A DNA stretch of 64,000 nt from UBA11136 sp964482135 (GCA_964482135.1 CAYZWF010000001.1:1-64000); one strand, 5' to 3'. Positions 50,473-58,788 are shown, counted from the first letter of the stretch. Notes: a model not told the origin generated them from the letters alone. Translations and numbers: made by a program.

Positions 50473-51237
50473 ATGAATCATCCCCAGATTAAACAACAAG
50501 TGATTGATGCCCTGCTGCGCAATCCTGAGAAACCCGTCACGGGAGAAATAAAAGGGTGCCGTTTTGCGGCGCATATCGGTATCCCCAATTATTCCGAGAA
50601 GGTTCTCGCCCACTATCCCGAAGCCGCCTCACTGGGCCTCAGCGAAATCTGCCGCCGCACGGAGGTGCCGTATTTCCATTTCCAGCATTTCGGCCTTTTC
50701 TGTGTTTTCGAAAGCCCCGCTAAACTTCACTTATACGACGAGGAAAGAACACTCGAAGAAGACGTGCGGGAAATGGTCCATAGTTTTGGGCCGGTTATCT
50801 TCCAGAATGCCTATCTTGACGCGGTGGGCGGCAAGGAGGACCAGCGGAATATCTTTTCGCATCTGAATTTTCATTTTGACCGGGGATCAAACCAGCCCAC
50901 CCAGTATTCCCTGTTCTCGCGGTCGCCCACCGATCCCGTCCAAAGCGCGCCGCGAAAATCCTCCACTTTATATATTTCCAACGTGGTGGCGCATCTGCAG
51001 TTTTGCCGGGAACATGGCCTCTCGCCTGAAAAAGAGCCGGGAAGGCCGCGCTATGACATTTTTCATAATGAAAAGATGAAAAAGATGATTGGGCAGGTGG
51101 CTCTGGAACATGCCTGGGACGCGCCGAAAAACACGGGCGAAGTAGCCATCATCCACAACCGCCCCCTCCTGCATGCCAGTTATTATCGGAAAAAGGGTGT
51201 GCGCGGCTATCCCATCGGCGTGCGTTATCTGAAGTAA
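50473..51237 (+). CDS. Putative Fe(II)/2-oxoglutarate oxygenase-like protein
   Basis: A 254-residue protein with a possible Fe(II)/2OG facial triad: HxD (His134, Asp136 in NFHFDRGS), a distal His234 (PLLHASYY) and Arg251 (IGVRYL). The order and spacing fit double-stranded beta-helix oxygenases, and the N-part (VREMVHSFGPVIFQNA) resembles their first strand. This is pattern matching only; I cannot name a family or substrate. ATG 50473 is preceded by CGGAGAAAA. The Cys-rich gene upstream could be a partner. Confidence 0.6.
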   Translation: MNHPQIKQQVIDALLRNPEKPVTGEIKGCRFAAHIGIPNYSEKVLAHYPEAASLGLSEICRRTEVPYFHFQHFGLFCVFESPAKLHLYDEERTLEEDVREMVHSFGPVIFQNAYLDAVGGKEDQRNIFSHLNFHFDRGSNQPTQYSLFSRSPTDPVQSAPRKSSTLYISNVVAHLQFCREHGLSPEKEPGRPRYDIFHNEKMKKMIGQVALEHAWDAPKNTGEVAIIHNRPLLHASYYRKKGVRGYPIGVRYLK

Positions 51238-51254
51238 ACCGGAAAAATACTTGG

Positions 51255-52016
51255 TTAGGTTTTTTCGCGCATTTCCTTGGCGGTGACGCCTCCGGTGGTG
51301 CCGTCGGCGTAGGATGCGTAGCGGACGATAAAATAGTCGCGGGGGCGGGAGGTCGTCTTCACTGATTCCCGGTCCCTCAGCGCGGTGATCCACGCGCAGA
51401 GGCGGGCGTATTGGGAGGGAATGACCACGTCACGGTAATGTTCCAGCGCCACGAAACGCTCAAAAAAAGGCGCATAACTGGCATCCACCAGGGAAAAGTT
51501 CTTTCCCATCCAGTAGGGGCCGGAACCAGGGGCGCCGGACAGCGCCTCCGTCTCAATGAAGCGGAGATGGTCCAGCATAAGGTTCCGGTATTCGTTTTGT
51601 TTGTCCGTATCTTGTTCCAGCAGCAGTTTGTAGAAAGTGACGGTGAAGCGGTTGTCGCAGAAGTCGATCCAGATTCGCGCCCTGGCGCGGTCTGCCGGGT
51701 CGCCCGGCATCAATGGCGGCTCGGGAAACACCTCGTCGAGATATTCGTTGATGATGGCGCTTTCATAGATGCATGTTTCACCGTGCCGCAGCACCGGCAC
51801 CTTGCTATAGGGTGAAATCCGGAGGAACCAGTCAGGCTTGTTCTTGAGGTCAATTTCACTGAGGGTAAAATCCACCTCTTTTTCCAACAGCACGATACGG
51901 CTGCGCTGGGCAAAGGGGCAGACATCGGCGCTGATGATTTCCACCTCCGACTGGCTCCGGTCCGTGCCGGAATGGGTTTCGGGGGTGTCTTTATTCCGCT
52001 TCTTGCCGTCGGTCAT
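51255..52016 (-). CDS. Glutathione S-transferase family protein (SspA-like)
   Basis: A 253-residue GST-fold protein. The N-terminal thioredoxin-like domain has the motif CPFAQRSRIVLLEKEVDFTL and the GSH-binding segment SKVPVLRHGETCIYESAII. The helical domain has RARARIWIDFCDNRF. A Cys in the CPFAQ motif suggests omega-, lambda- or SspA-like chemistry rather than tyrosine GSTs. An Asp/Lys/Thr-rich 25-residue lead precedes the domain. It converges with the oxygenase-like gene, and diverges from ubiX. Confidence 0.88.
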   Translation of the reverse strand: MTDGKKRNKDTPETHSGTDRSQSEVEIISADVCPFAQRSRIVLLEKEVDFTLSEIDLKNKPDWFLRISPYSKVPVLRHGETCIYESAIINEYLDEVFPEPPLMPGDPADRARARIWIDFCDNRFTVTFYKLLLEQDTDKQNEYRNLMLDHLRFIETEALSGAPGSGPYWMGKNFSLVDASYAPFFERFVALEHYRDVVIPSQYARLCAWITALRDRESVKTTSRPRDYFIVRYASYADGTTGGVTAKEMREKT

Positions 52017-52101
52017 GGCGCACTACTCTCTTTAATTCCAGCCACGTGTTAGCATATATACAGCTATCAAACATGATCCGGCAGAGGGGAAAGGCAAGAT
52101 T

Positions 52102-52746
52102 ATGACGGAAAAAGAGCGCTTGATCGTGGGCATCAGCGGCGCGTCGGGTGTGGTTTACGGCATCCGGCTGCTGGAGTTGTTGCGCGATTTGCCGGTGGAA
52201 ACCCATCTTGTGATGACCCGCCCGGCCGAACTGGTTCTTGCCACCGAAAGCGATCTGGCGCCAAAGGACGTGCGCGACCTGGCCGATGTCGTCCACCCCA
52301 TCGGCAATATGGGCGCGGTGATTTCAAGCGGATCATTCCGCACCAGGGGCATGGTGGTGGCTCCCTGTTCCATGAAGTCGTTGGCGGAAATCGCCACCGG
52401 CATGGGCTCGACCCTGTTGGCTCGCGCCGCCGATGTGACTCTGAAAGAACGCCGGAGGCTGGTGCTCATGGTGCGCGAAACCCCGCTGCATAGCGGCCAT
52501 CTGCGCAACATGCTCAATGTGTCTGATATGGGTGCGGTAATTGCCCCGCCGGTGCCGGCGTTCTACGCGAAGCCGGAATCCCTGGACCAGATGGTGGACC
52601 ACACGCTGGGCCGTACCCTCGACCTGTTTGGCCTGGAAAGCGGTACCGTGCGGAGATGGGGAGAAGAGGGGCCTGAAACGGGCCCCGATTTGGATCGGAA
52701 TGCTGAGGCAGAGCCGGTTAGGCTGGGAAAAAAAACCGGCCTTTGA
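52102..52746 (+). CDS. ubiX: Flavin prenyltransferase UbiX
   Basis: The 214-residue UbiX/Pad1 enzyme makes the prenylated FMN cofactor for UbiD decarboxylases. The N-terminal GISGASGVVYGIRLLELL binds FMN, and the middle has APCSMKSLAEIATGMG and RRRLVLMVRETPLHSGHLRN, which hold the key Ser, Lys and Arg residues. The last ~20 residues are Glu/Gly-rich and probably unstructured. No ubiD lies in the window. It diverges from the GST-family gene by 86 nt. Confidence 0.95.
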   Translation: MTEKERLIVGISGASGVVYGIRLLELLRDLPVETHLVMTRPAELVLATESDLAPKDVRDLADVVHPIGNMGAVISSGSFRTRGMVVAPCSMKSLAEIATGMGSTLLARAADVTLKERRRLVLMVRETPLHSGHLRNMLNVSDMGAVIAPPVPAFYAKPESLDQMVDHTLGRTLDLFGLESGTVRRWGEEGPETGPDLDRNAEAEPVRLGKKTGL

Positions 52747-52837
52747 GAGACCGGGCGGTCAGATAGTTTATGGGGAAGCCCTCGCCAGACGGGGGGCTCT
52801 TCTTGAAGGAACCCCTCCGCCGCAAGGGAAACAGATT

Positions 52838-52933
52838 CTAGCCGATTACGCCGCCAACCCAGAGAATGGAGATCATTCCACCCGTCAGGCCGACGAGAAA
52901 CGACAAGGCTCTTCTTGTGATCTCGGTTGCCAT
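52838..52933 (-). CDS. Candidate 31-aa small membrane protein
   Basis: A 31-codon frame begins at ATG 52933 with CTGGAGGACATC just upstream (GGAGG 5 nt before). The product MATEITRRALSFLVGLTGGM ends ISILWVGGVIG, one hydrophobic helix preceded by a short basic lead. This is typical of small single-helix proteins, but I know of no family. It is transcribed toward ubiX. The evidence is the ribosome site plus composition only. Confidence 0.45.
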   Translation of the reverse strand: MATEITRRALSFLVGLTGGMISILWVGGVIG

Positions 52934-53063
52934 GATGTCCTCCAGCTAATGTTTACGGCCCCATGATGGCCACATGATTACGGTGGCGCTATGACCGCCG
53001 TCACAGTGGAATCGGTAGAGGCCATCTTTTTTGAATAGGAAAGACGGGGATCGGAACAATTAT

Positions 53064-53076
53064 GTTGCAATGCAAC
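53064..53076. repeat. 13-nt palindrome GTTGCAATGCAAC
   Basis: A perfect palindrome around a single central A, in the gene-free region before the small zinc-ribbon gene. It has the look of a dimeric repressor site. Confidence 0.5.
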
Positions 53077-53100
53077 AATAAATTTGATATTACCCCGGGA

Positions 53101-53127
53101 GTGACGCATTTCTAGGCCATGCGTCAC
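53101..53127. repeat. 9-bp inverted repeat in the region before the zinc-ribbon gene
   Basis: GTGACGCAT (53101-53109) and ATGCGTCAC (53119-53127) are perfect complements with a 9-nt loop. Confidence 0.6.
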
Positions 53128-53165
53128 AAAATAACGTTTTAGATCAGCAGAGTTTCCGGTCTTTG

Positions 53166-53214
53166 CGGTGCGGAAAACACAGGGGTGTTCGCCGCTTTTG
53201 TGTTTTCCGCACCG
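53166..53214. repeat. 16-bp perfect inverted repeat upstream of the zinc-ribbon gene
   Basis: CGGTGCGGAAAACACA (53166-53181) is exactly complementary to TGTGTTTTCCGCACCG (53199-53214), with a 17-nt loop. It ends 36 nt before ATG 53251. No U-tract follows, so it is more likely an operator, an RNA structure or part of a mobile element than a terminator. Confidence 0.7.
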
Positions 53215-53250
53215 GCTTTGTGCCGGAACGGGGGGTTGGAGTAAGGTGAT

Positions 53251-53418
53251 ATGAGTATTCGAAAGCGGAAGAAGAACAGCAAGCCCCAAAGAGAGTACGA
53301 GACCAAGAAAAGGAAATGCCTTATGTGTCGGGACGAATTCACATCACGTCATCCCGGTGAGCGCATCTGCGCTTCCTGTAAGGGCACGGCAGCTTGGCGC
53401 GAAGGTCTGGCGCTCTAG
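53251..53418 (+). CDS. Small zinc-ribbon protein, 55 aa
   Basis: The 55-residue product opens with a basic MSIRKRKKNSKPQREYETKK and then has two Cys pairs, KCLMCRDEF and ICASCK, separated by 13 residues, a plausible zinc ribbon. The basic lead suggests nucleic acid binding. GTAAGG lies 6 nt before the ATG. The gene is between a palindrome-rich intergenic region and a secreted-protein gene on the other strand. Family unknown; similar short CxxC...CxxC proteins are common in alphaproteobacteria. Confidence 0.7.
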   Translation: MSIRKRKKNSKPQREYETKKRKCLMCRDEFTSRHPGERICASCKGTAAWREGLAL

Positions 53419-53460
53419 ATCAGAAATTCAGGAGTGATCTCTCCCCGTTGTGAAGGCATT

Positions 53461-54159
53461 CTATTCAAAGCCTTCCACGGGCAGAGGCAGGTCACTCTTC
53501 CAGGCTTCCAGCCGCTGTATATAGGGCGGCTCTCCATTATCCAGAACCCATGAATCAACGGCGAAACGTTTGCCGCTGACCGTTTCCTCGATCTGTGCGC
53601 CCCAGTGCGGTTCGAACAGACGGGGTGTCCGAAAAGCGGCATCGAGTACGCGATGCCATGCCAAGAGGCCCCGTTGTTCAAGGAGGATGAGAAAACGCGT
53701 GGTGTTCCGGGATTCATCCACGCAATCCATCTGCCCTTCGATATCGCCGTAATGGCGGGGGGGAATCAGCGATAACGAGGAGGTTCTGACCTGATTGTGT
53801 GGCTGGGATGAGGGCGCGAAGCTGTTGGGATTACGCCCCTTGTCACGATGAACGGATGTCTGTTTCCCGGCAATACGCTCAAACAGGGCGACGGCCTCCC
53901 GGATTTGTTCGCGCTCAATACGCGAGGTCTTGGCCGTGGGCTCGAACAGGCGCGTGATATCAAGAAGTTGTTCCCGCGAAAGTGTGACGGTGCTTTGCGC
54001 CTTGCAGTCCAAGTTGTGGCAGATGGTGATGGTGTGCGTGTTTGCAGCAGGGGGAACCCGAACCTCTTCACGCGGTGTGACGCGACCGTTCGCCGATGGG
54101 CCAAGAAAAAAACTGGTAAACAGAATGAACGTCGCCAGGTGATAGGAAAGAAGCTTCAT
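53461..54159 (-). CDS. Secreted protein of unknown family, paralogue of 31571
   Basis: A 232-residue protein with a signal sequence (LATFILFTSFFLGPSANG). It shares with the protein at 31571-32215 the C-x4-C-K motif (ICHNLDCKAQ), the segment RIEREQIREAVALFERIAG, MDCVDESRNTT, GLLAWH and FAVDSWVLDNG. The start at ATG 54159 is chosen to place the signal at the N-terminus; the frame continues upstream to 54222 without a convincing lead. It is 18 residues longer than its paralogue, mostly from an Asn/Ser/Pro loop in the middle. Function is not known. Confidence 0.75.
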   Translation of the reverse strand: MKLLSYHLATFILFTSFFLGPSANGRVTPREEVRVPPAANTHTITICHNLDCKAQSTVTLSREQLLDITRLFEPTAKTSRIEREQIREAVALFERIAGKQTSVHRDKGRNPNSFAPSSQPHNQVRTSSLSLIPPRHYGDIEGQMDCVDESRNTTRFLILLEQRGLLAWHRVLDAAFRTPRLFEPHWGAQIEETVSGKRFAVDSWVLDNGEPPYIQRLEAWKSDLPLPVEGFE

Positions 54160-54304
54160 CATGGACTGTTTCAAGACGCCTGTTGACAAATCTGGTAGAA
54201 CAATCCGGGGCAAAGGAATCATAGCACTTCATTTTTTGTTAAGGAATCCCCTGCAAGGCTCCTTTTTCAGTCGGTCCTTATCCTGAGGTTCCTGCCGTTC
54301 ACGG

Positions 54305-54667
54305 ATGAAGTGGGGCGGCAAAACGGGGGAAAGCGCTGTGGCGACGGAAATCTACATCTGTAAGGAAGGCCAAAGCCTTAAACAGGGGAAGATCGAATAC
54401 GGCGAGATCGACTCTAAGGATGAAGCCCAGTCCGATGCTGTGGCGCGCTGTAAGCGGGACCGGAGCATCGCCAAAATCGCCTATTACAGCGTCAACGAAA
54501 ACGGCGATTTCCGCATTTTCTTCACCTATAACAATCCCAACCCAGCCTCGGAAAAAAAGACTCCGAAACCGGACGGAGAAGCCGCGCCCAAGAAAAAGAA
54601 GAAGGCAAAGCCCAAGAAGAAAAAGAAAAAATCCCTGCTGTCCCGGCTCCTTTCCCCATTCTCCTGA
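54305..54667 (+). CDS. Hypothetical 120-aa protein with Lys-rich tail
   Basis: The N-terminal ~75 residues form a small domain (EIYICKEGQSLKQGKIEYGE, YYSVNENGDFRIFFTY), followed by a Pro/Lys linker, two Lys runs and the hydrophobic end SLLSRLLSPFS. The domain's KQGKIEYGEIDSKDEAQSDA pattern is common in small alphaproteobacterial proteins. The Lys tail could bind nucleic acid, acidic polymer or phospholipid. Its start is uncertain (GTG 54338 is possible). A hairpin at 54697-54717 follows. Confidence 0.65.
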   Translation: MKWGGKTGESAVATEIYICKEGQSLKQGKIEYGEIDSKDEAQSDAVARCKRDRSIAKIAYYSVNENGDFRIFFTYNNPNPASEKKTPKPDGEAAPKKKKKAKPKKKKKKSLLSRLLSPFS

Positions 54668-54696
54668 GCGCCCCCCAGTGATTCTAAAGGACGCCC

Positions 54697-54717
54697 CGGC
54701 TCATCAGTCCTGAGCCG
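54697..54717. terminator. Candidate hairpin terminator between convergent genes
   Basis: CGGCTCA (54697-54703) pairs with TGAGCCG (54711-54717) around TCAGTCC. The U-tract is weak (TTCT). It lies 3 nt before the stop of the minus-strand lipoprotein gene. Confidence 0.35.
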
Positions 54718-54719
54718 TT

Positions 54720-55859
54720 CTAGCCGCCAAGCGGCAATGTGTAGACGGGCTGGGTGCTCTGCACGTCGCCCGATTGCAGGGCGAAAAGATGATGGAGAAG
54801 GGAAAAGGTGGTTTTCGATGTCAGGTCGGAATCGGCGATATAAAACCAATGTCCCCGATATTCCACGGATACGGCAGCACGGTCCGGCTGGGCGGCTTGG
54901 GAGCGCACCCGGAGCAGACCGCCCGTGACCTGATCCCAGTCAAAGACCTCGCCATCGGCGGTGCGGGTGACCGTGACCCTTCCCGCCTCGATATCTTCGG
55001 GCGGCACCTTCACACCCTGTGAGAGGTAATAGAGAACTCCCATGAGAGAGCGGGTCTGGATGCCGATACGATCATGCCTGCCGGAAATATAGTTGGGAGT
55101 TACCACGTAAAAAGGTGCATCCGGTGAAAGCTCAAGGAGCTTCTGAAGCTCCCGGGTCTCGGTAGTGGTTTCTCCCTTCGCGGTAAGGCGCATGACGATG
55201 CGCGAGGAGCCCCGGTGTTCCACCGCCCCGGGGGAAGGATGTTCGAGCCTGATATTCAGGCCGTCTTTGACCTGGAGGTTTCGCATCAGATCAGTCAGGC
55301 GCTGGAATGTCTTGTATTCGGGTGCGGTGGCCGGCGTTGGCCCCGCCGCCCGCGGCGCATTCCTGATTTTATTGACCCGCTGTGCGCACATCTCGAACAC
55401 ACGTTCCACGCTCCACCCGGAATTATAAAGCAGCAGCAGGGTTTCCAAGGAAATAGGGGACAGCAGCCGTTTTACGAACTGTTCCCCCTGAAGGGGTGAA
55501 TAGGTGACGGTGGGGTTTTCCTCGTATTCTCCGCTGGGCCCGATCTCGAAGATGTTGGATTTGCCCCCACCATGGGTAAAGGCGCCGGCCAGCCCCGCGT
55601 TATAGGTGAACTGGGTGGCCACCGAACTGACCTCAAGGAAGAAGGGGGTGTCCCGGTATTTCAGGCGTACCAGATTAAGGAGCATCTGCTCCTCGCTGGT
55701 TTTCTGAATGGCTATATTATAGGGATTGCGATTGCCGTGAACCGTGTCCGGCCCGAAATAGGCGCATCCCGAAAGCAGGGAAACAACTGTCCCCAATAAC
55801 ATTCCGGTGTAAAACCGCCGTCGACTGCGATCCTTTTTTACCCGTACACCAATTTCCAT
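54720..55859 (-). CDS. Hypothetical lipoprotein, 379 aa
   Basis: A lipoprotein signal (GTVVSLLSGCAYF) follows a basic lead. The mature part begins NIAIQKTSEEQMLLNLVRLK and YRDTPFFLEVSSVATQFTYN, then has a long mixed alpha/beta domain ending VSVEYRGHWFYIADSDLTSK. The proteins with a QMLLNLVRLRY segment are found in many Proteobacteria, but I know no function. Presumably outer-membrane. ATG 55859 is used because the longer frame adds about 95 residues lacking any signal or homology. It diverges from a single-helix protein gene with a good sigma-70 promoter between. Confidence 0.8.
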   Translation of the reverse strand: MEIGVRVKKDRSRRRFYTGMLLGTVVSLLSGCAYFGPDTVHGNRNPYNIAIQKTSEEQMLLNLVRLKYRDTPFFLEVSSVATQFTYNAGLAGAFTHGGGKSNIFEIGPSGEYEENPTVTYSPLQGEQFVKRLLSPISLETLLLLYNSGWSVERVFEMCAQRVNKIRNAPRAAGPTPATAPEYKTFQRLTDLMRNLQVKDGLNIRLEHPSPGAVEHRGSSRIVMRLTAKGETTTETRELQKLLELSPDAPFYVVTPNYISGRHDRIGIQTRSLMGVLYYLSQGVKVPPEDIEAGRVTVTRTADGEVFDWDQVTGGLLRVRSQAAQPDRAAVSVEYRGHWFYIADSDLTSKTTFSLLHHLFALQSGDVQSTQPVYTLPLGG

Positions 55860-55957
55860 CGCCTGCCTTTGCCCCTTTTGCCTGTCCCGAATAGAAGCCG
55901 CAAAGCCCCTCAAAGGCAAGGGGGCAGGGAAGGAATACAGACTGGAGCTTTTCCAGG

Positions 55958-55985
55958 TTGACAGTGAATAGGGGCGTTCTATAGT
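55958..55985 (+). promoter_or_regulatory. Sigma-70-like promoter upstream of 56025
   Basis: TTGACA (55958-55963) and TATAGT (55980-55985) are separated by 16 nt, 39 nt before the start codon at 56025. This is close to the consensus. Confidence 0.6.
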
Positions 55986-56024
55986 CCCTGTTCTCAGTGT
56001 GGTTGCATAAGGAAAATCAACCCC

Positions 56025-56351
56025 ATGTCTCCCAGCCGCTATCTGGATAGGCCCAAGCGCACTTACGAGGAAGCCGTGCGCGCAAAAGACACGTGCAACA
56101 GGGTTCGTGATGCGCGTGGTGACGGCTCCGATGAGACGGGACACGAAAGTCCCTTCTCGCGCCTCGGGGGGGCATGGCTGTCGGGTGTCGTGCTGGTGTT
56201 TGTTCTTGCAGCCCTTGCCGGATTTATTGTCCTGCCCTCTTTTATTCCCGAGGAAACCGTTACCGCCGAGGGGATCACCACCGAGGAAATTCAGCGGTTA
56301 CAGACCATCGCGCCGGCGGCGGGTCCTGGCGCTCTTCCCGATCCCAATTGA
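56025..56351 (+). CDS. Hypothetical single-helix membrane protein, 108 aa
   Basis: The product has a charged N-terminal half (SRYLDRPKRTYEEAVRAKD), one transmembrane helix (LSGVVLVFVLAALAGFIVLP) and an acidic Thr/Glu-rich periplasmic tail. It is unrecognised. It overlaps the start of the DUF547 gene by 4 nt (TTGA), so the two are probably co-translated from the promoter at 55958-55985. Confidence 0.65.
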   Translation: MSPSRYLDRPKRTYEEAVRAKDTCNRVRDARGDGSDETGHESPFSRLGGAWLSGVVLVFVLAALAGFIVLPSFIPEETVTAEGITTEEIQRLQTIAPAAGPGALPDPN

Positions 56352-57241
56352 TCCCACGGGAATTCCCCGGTCGGTGGCAGACCGGCCTCCCGGCCCTTAC
56401 TTCTCTGTTTCTGTGGTTTTCCGTTTTTTTCACCGGCGTTGCCTGGGCGGCGTCCGGAGTGGAACTGTGGGAGCGTTGGGCACAATCCGACCCTGAATCC
56501 TCGGCTTCCATCACCTATGACAACTGGAACCGGTTTCTTGAAAAATACATTGTCGAATCCCCCGGCGGCATCACTCTGGTTCGTTACGGGGCCGTTACCG
56601 GCGAGGACCAGGAAAACCTTGGAAGTGAGATACACAGACTCTCGCGGGTTCCCATCAGCCGTTTTAACCGTGATCAGCAACGCGCCTTCTGGATTAACCT
56701 CTATAATGCGCTGACGGTTAAACTGATCCTGGACCACGCTCCGGTGGACAGTATCCGCGACATCGATATTTCACCGGGCTGGTTTTCCGACGGCCCCTGG
56801 GGGCGGAAACTGGTGACGGTGGAAGACGAGAAACTTTCCCTTGATGACATTGAACACCGTATCCTGCGCCCCATTTGGCGCGATCCGCGCCTTCACTACG
56901 CCTTGAACTGTGCCGCGCGGGGCTGTCCCAATCTGGCGGCCATGGCCTATACGGCGGCCAATAGCGAGTCGCTTCTGGACGCGGGTGCCCGGGCCTATGT
57001 GAACCATGACCGGGGCACCGCGTTCGTTGACGGCGCTCTGGTGGTGTCCAGTATTTATGTTTGGTACATGCCGGACTTCGGTGGTTCGGAGGGCTCTGTG
57101 ATCGCCCATCTGGGGCGTTATGCCGAACCCGGACTCGCGGCAAAACTGGCAGAAGTGAGGCGTATCTACGACGACGTTTATGACTGGCGGCTTAATGATG
57201 CCGGGGGCGACGGGACAATGATGCCTCCGGTCTCTCAATGA
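56348..57241 (+). CDS. DUF547 domain-containing protein, secreted
   Basis: A 297-residue protein with a signal peptide (LTSLFLWFSVFFTGVAWA, cleavage near AWAAS). The DUF547 domain has the family segments QQRAFWINLYNALTVKLILD and LHYALNCAARGCPNL, with conserved Cys, His and Arg residues, then YTAANxESLLDAGARAYVN. It is expected in the periplasm; family function is unknown. TTG 56348 is chosen because it starts just before the signal peptide and overlaps the previous stop (TTGA); upstream of it the frame reads through the neighbour. Confidence 0.8.
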   Translation: MIPREFPGRWQTGLPALTSLFLWFSVFFTGVAWAASGVELWERWAQSDPESSASITYDNWNRFLEKYIVESPGGITLVRYGAVTGEDQENLGSEIHRLSRVPISRFNRDQQRAFWINLYNALTVKLILDHAPVDSIRDIDISPGWFSDGPWGRKLVTVEDEKLSLDDIEHRILRPIWRDPRLHYALNCAARGCPNLAAMAYTAANSESLLDAGARAYVNHDRGTAFVDGALVVSSIYVWYMPDFGGSEGSVIAHLGRYAEPGLAAKLAEVRRIYDDVYDWRLNDAGGDGTMMPPVSQ

Positions 57242-57302
57242 TTTTCCTTTCTATTTCCTCCCCGCCGGAAATAGTCTTTGATGAATTAGAGGATATTGAT
57301 CC

Positions 57303-57743
57303 ATGGTTCACAGAAGGCTTATTGAACCAGCGCTGGCCCGCCTCGAAGGTGAGCGCGTTAAATATTTCTATGATCTGGTTCACGAACTGGAAAACGATCC
57401 CCGGCTCGGCGCGTCTCCAAACACGGTGTATCTGGTTCTCAAGGAAACTCTGGAGTTGCTTCCCACCAACCTGCCGCATGACGAATTGGCCAATTTCCTG
57501 TTCGATTTTGTCGCCACCAATGAAGCCCGTCTCAACCGGGTAATCTTCAGCCGGAATTTCGCCCACGATCCGTCCTGTATCCGCAGCGTTACCAATGATT
57601 TTGTTCGTCAGGTGGTGGATGTGGTGATGACCTATTACATGGAGGGGAAGATAGAGAGCCATGAACAGAGGGTTCACCGCATTTCATGGCCGTACGATAA
57701 AAATGACTTCCCTTATCACGACGATGAAGATGACGAAGACTGA
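57303..57743 (+). CDS. Hypothetical protein, 146 aa, acidic tail
   Basis: A mostly helical 146-residue protein (LARLEGERVKYFYDLVHELE, NLPHDELANFLFDFVATNEA) with an Asp/Glu-rich C-terminal tail (FPYHDDEDDED). It has no signal peptide or motif I recognise. It follows the DUF547 gene by 61 nt on the same strand and may be the last gene of that unit. Confidence 0.65.
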   Translation: MVHRRLIEPALARLEGERVKYFYDLVHELENDPRLGASPNTVYLVLKETLELLPTNLPHDELANFLFDFVATNEARLNRVIFSRNFAHDPSCIRSVTNDFVRQVVDVVMTYYMEGKIESHEQRVHRISWPYDKNDFPYHDDEDDED

Positions 57744-57840
57744 AGAAGGCGCGGGAACCGATGCTGGGGAGGAGAAGGCCTAAAGAAATACCTTGTCGCC
57801 TTCGGCTGGAATCCGATTTTCAAGGAGATTCCGCCTCTAA

Positions 57841-58620
57841 TCAGGCCGACAGTTTGGCGGTCTGCGCCTCATCGAACCATTGTTTGAGCAGGTCCACTGT
57901 CACGTATTGGGCGCCGTGGGCGTCTCCCGACACCAACTCAAAAGGCTTATCCGGTTCGCCAAGGTCGCTCAGAACGGCTGTGGCGCCGGTGAAATCCTCG
58001 CCTTCGGTATAGCTGCTGACGGTGACGATGGCGGCCATCCCGGCGGCAAGACTGGCCTGTAATCCCTTGGGCGAATCCTCGATGGCCAGACAGGCGGTCG
58101 CGGGCAGGCCAAATTCCTGCAAGGCCCAGCTGTAGATATCTGGAGCCGGCTTCTTGGCGGGAACCTTGTTGCCGTCGCCGATAACCTCGAACCAGGAAAG
58201 GACATCGTTACCCAGCGCCTTGTCGAAAAGCGCGCGCAGGTTCTCTTCCGTCGTCGATGTCACCAAAGCAAGGCGCAGGCCACATTCCCGCGCTTCCGAG
58301 AGCAAGCGGATGACCCCTGGCCGCACCCCCACGGCCTTATCTTCCACCAGTTCCGCATAGGCTTGGCTTTTGGCCTTATGCATGGCCTCAATGAAACTAT
58401 AGAGATCGGGGCGCGAGGCCATTTCGGGATGGGTGCGGTCGATATAGTGGCGAATTCGCTCGCGTCCGCCGCTGACTCCCAACAGGTCCCGATAGATGGC
58501 CTGGTCCCAGTGCCAAGCTACCCCGAATTCCTTGAAGGCGGTATTGAACGCTTCGCGATGGGCATCCTCGCTTTCCGCGATGGTGCCATCCACATCCAAC
58601 ATCAGAGCCGCTAATTCCAT
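57841..58620 (-). CDS. HAD-IA hydrolase (CbbY-like phosphatase)
   Basis: A 259-residue HAD-IA enzyme of the CbbY/beta-phosphoglucomutase-like group. Motif I is LMLDVDGTIAESE, motif II VTSTTEEN, and motif III KKPAPDIYSWALQEFGL, then DSPKGLQA as motif IV. Members dephosphorylate sugar phosphates such as xylulose-1,5-bisphosphate. The substrate cannot be read from the sequence. It is transcribed away from the LPS genes on the same strand as hldE but separated by 168 nt, so a link to heptose synthesis is not supported. Confidence 0.9.
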   Translation of the reverse strand: MELAALMLDVDGTIAESEDAHREAFNTAFKEFGVAWHWDQAIYRDLLGVSGGRERIRHYIDRTHPEMASRPDLYSFIEAMHKAKSQAYAELVEDKAVGVRPGVIRLLSEARECGLRLALVTSTTEENLRALFDKALGNDVLSWFEVIGDGNKVPAKKPAPDIYSWALQEFGLPATACLAIEDSPKGLQASLAAGMAAIVTVSSYTEGEDFTGATAVLSDLGEPDKPFELVSGDAHGAQYVTVDLLKQWFDEAQTAKLSA

Positions 58621-58788
58621 TTTTTTACATTCCGTGCCTGTAACGTCGGGCCTGTTCGGCCACTTTTTTCCGGGAGAATCACGTCCGCGCAGAACCCATG
58701 ATTCTCATATTGGGGGGCAGATTGTAACGGAAAGGGGCAACCAGTGGAAAGGATGTGTGCCCGCGAGACGGCGTTGCCACAAGAAAAG

